Shown: positions 7,152 through 7,226 of the stretch, piece by piece
How the letters are laid out: each line of letters opens with the position of its first letter
Position numbering within the stretch: the first letter of the stretch is position 1
NCBI GenBank assembly: GCA_030636125.1
Contig: DAOVXM010000128.1
Span: forward strand, 1 to 7,226
DNA length: 7,226 bases
Reading direction: 5' to 3'
Origin: Chloroflexota bacterium
GTDB lineage: Bacteria > Chloroflexota > Anaerolineae > Anaerolineales > UBA4823
Program-made: the position numbers and the translations under genes
Notes under the pieces: model-generated
Seen by the model: only the letters and a program-made list of their open reading frames with translations
What the model was told of the DNA's origin: nothing
The model's database searches: none

Positions 7152-7226
7152 CACTAGTATTCTATAGGTAAAAACACTTATTTGTGGCAGAATGTTAAGT
7201 AATTTGCGGAATGAATTTTAAAATAA
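7152..7226. other. AT-rich stretch before the right-edge terminator, content undetermined
   Basis: These 75 bases are AT-rich. On the minus strand two frames stay open from the edge for 9 and 15 codons before a stop, so either could be the C-terminal end of a gene outside the window. Neither tail is recognisable, and an untranslated 3' region is equally possible. Confidence 0.4.

Overview
The window is bacterial and almost fully coding. The genes most resemble those of Chloroflexota of the Anaerolineae type: a short-form 6-phosphogluconate dehydrogenase, an E. coli-type glucokinase, a free-standing CBM48 protein, an AbrB/PIN pair, and moderate GC with strong Shine-Dalgarno sites. This placement rests on gene content and recall only; no rRNA or other marker is present.

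Layout, left to right. (1) Positions 1-153 hold the 5' end of a minus-strand gene for an unknown, probably membrane-associated protein. It has a near-ideal promoter (TTGACA-16-TATAAT) and a perfect 21-bp palindrome just downstream of the predicted transcription start. (2) Positions 352-1072 hold a plus-strand AbrB-type antitoxin and PIN-domain toxin pair whose genes overlap. It is driven from a promoter lying back to back with the first one. (3) Positions 1053-7021 hold seven minus-strand genes. In transcription order they are an ECF-type sigma factor, a degenerate single-domain receiver, a lone glycogen-binding (CBM48) protein, glucokinase (glk), GTP cyclohydrolase I (folE), 6-phosphogluconate dehydrogenase (gnd) and glucose-6-phosphate dehydrogenase (zwf). 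The last gene meets the PIN toxin gene tail to tail with a 20-bp overlap. (4) At the right edge, positions 7123-7151 hold a strong minus-strand intrinsic terminator that ends a transcript coming from outside the window and insulates the sigma gene.

Glk makes glucose-6-phosphate, Zwf oxidises it to 6-phosphogluconolactone, and Gnd converts 6-phosphogluconate to ribulose-5-phosphate. The lactonase (pgl) is not in the window. FolE starts pterin/folate synthesis and its link to the rest is unclear. The three genes upstream of glk look regulatory or sensory: a sigma factor, a receiver that keeps its phospho-acceptor Asp but has lost its acidic pair, and a small protein with the sugar-contacting residues of AMPK-type glycogen-binding domains. 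Whether they control glucose and pentose-phosphate flux is inference. The run is probably not one simple operon, because there are candidate promoters or RNA hairpins before glk, folE and gnd.

No CRISPR array, tRNA, rRNA, insertion sequence or origin was seen. No stretch over 300 bases lacks a gene.
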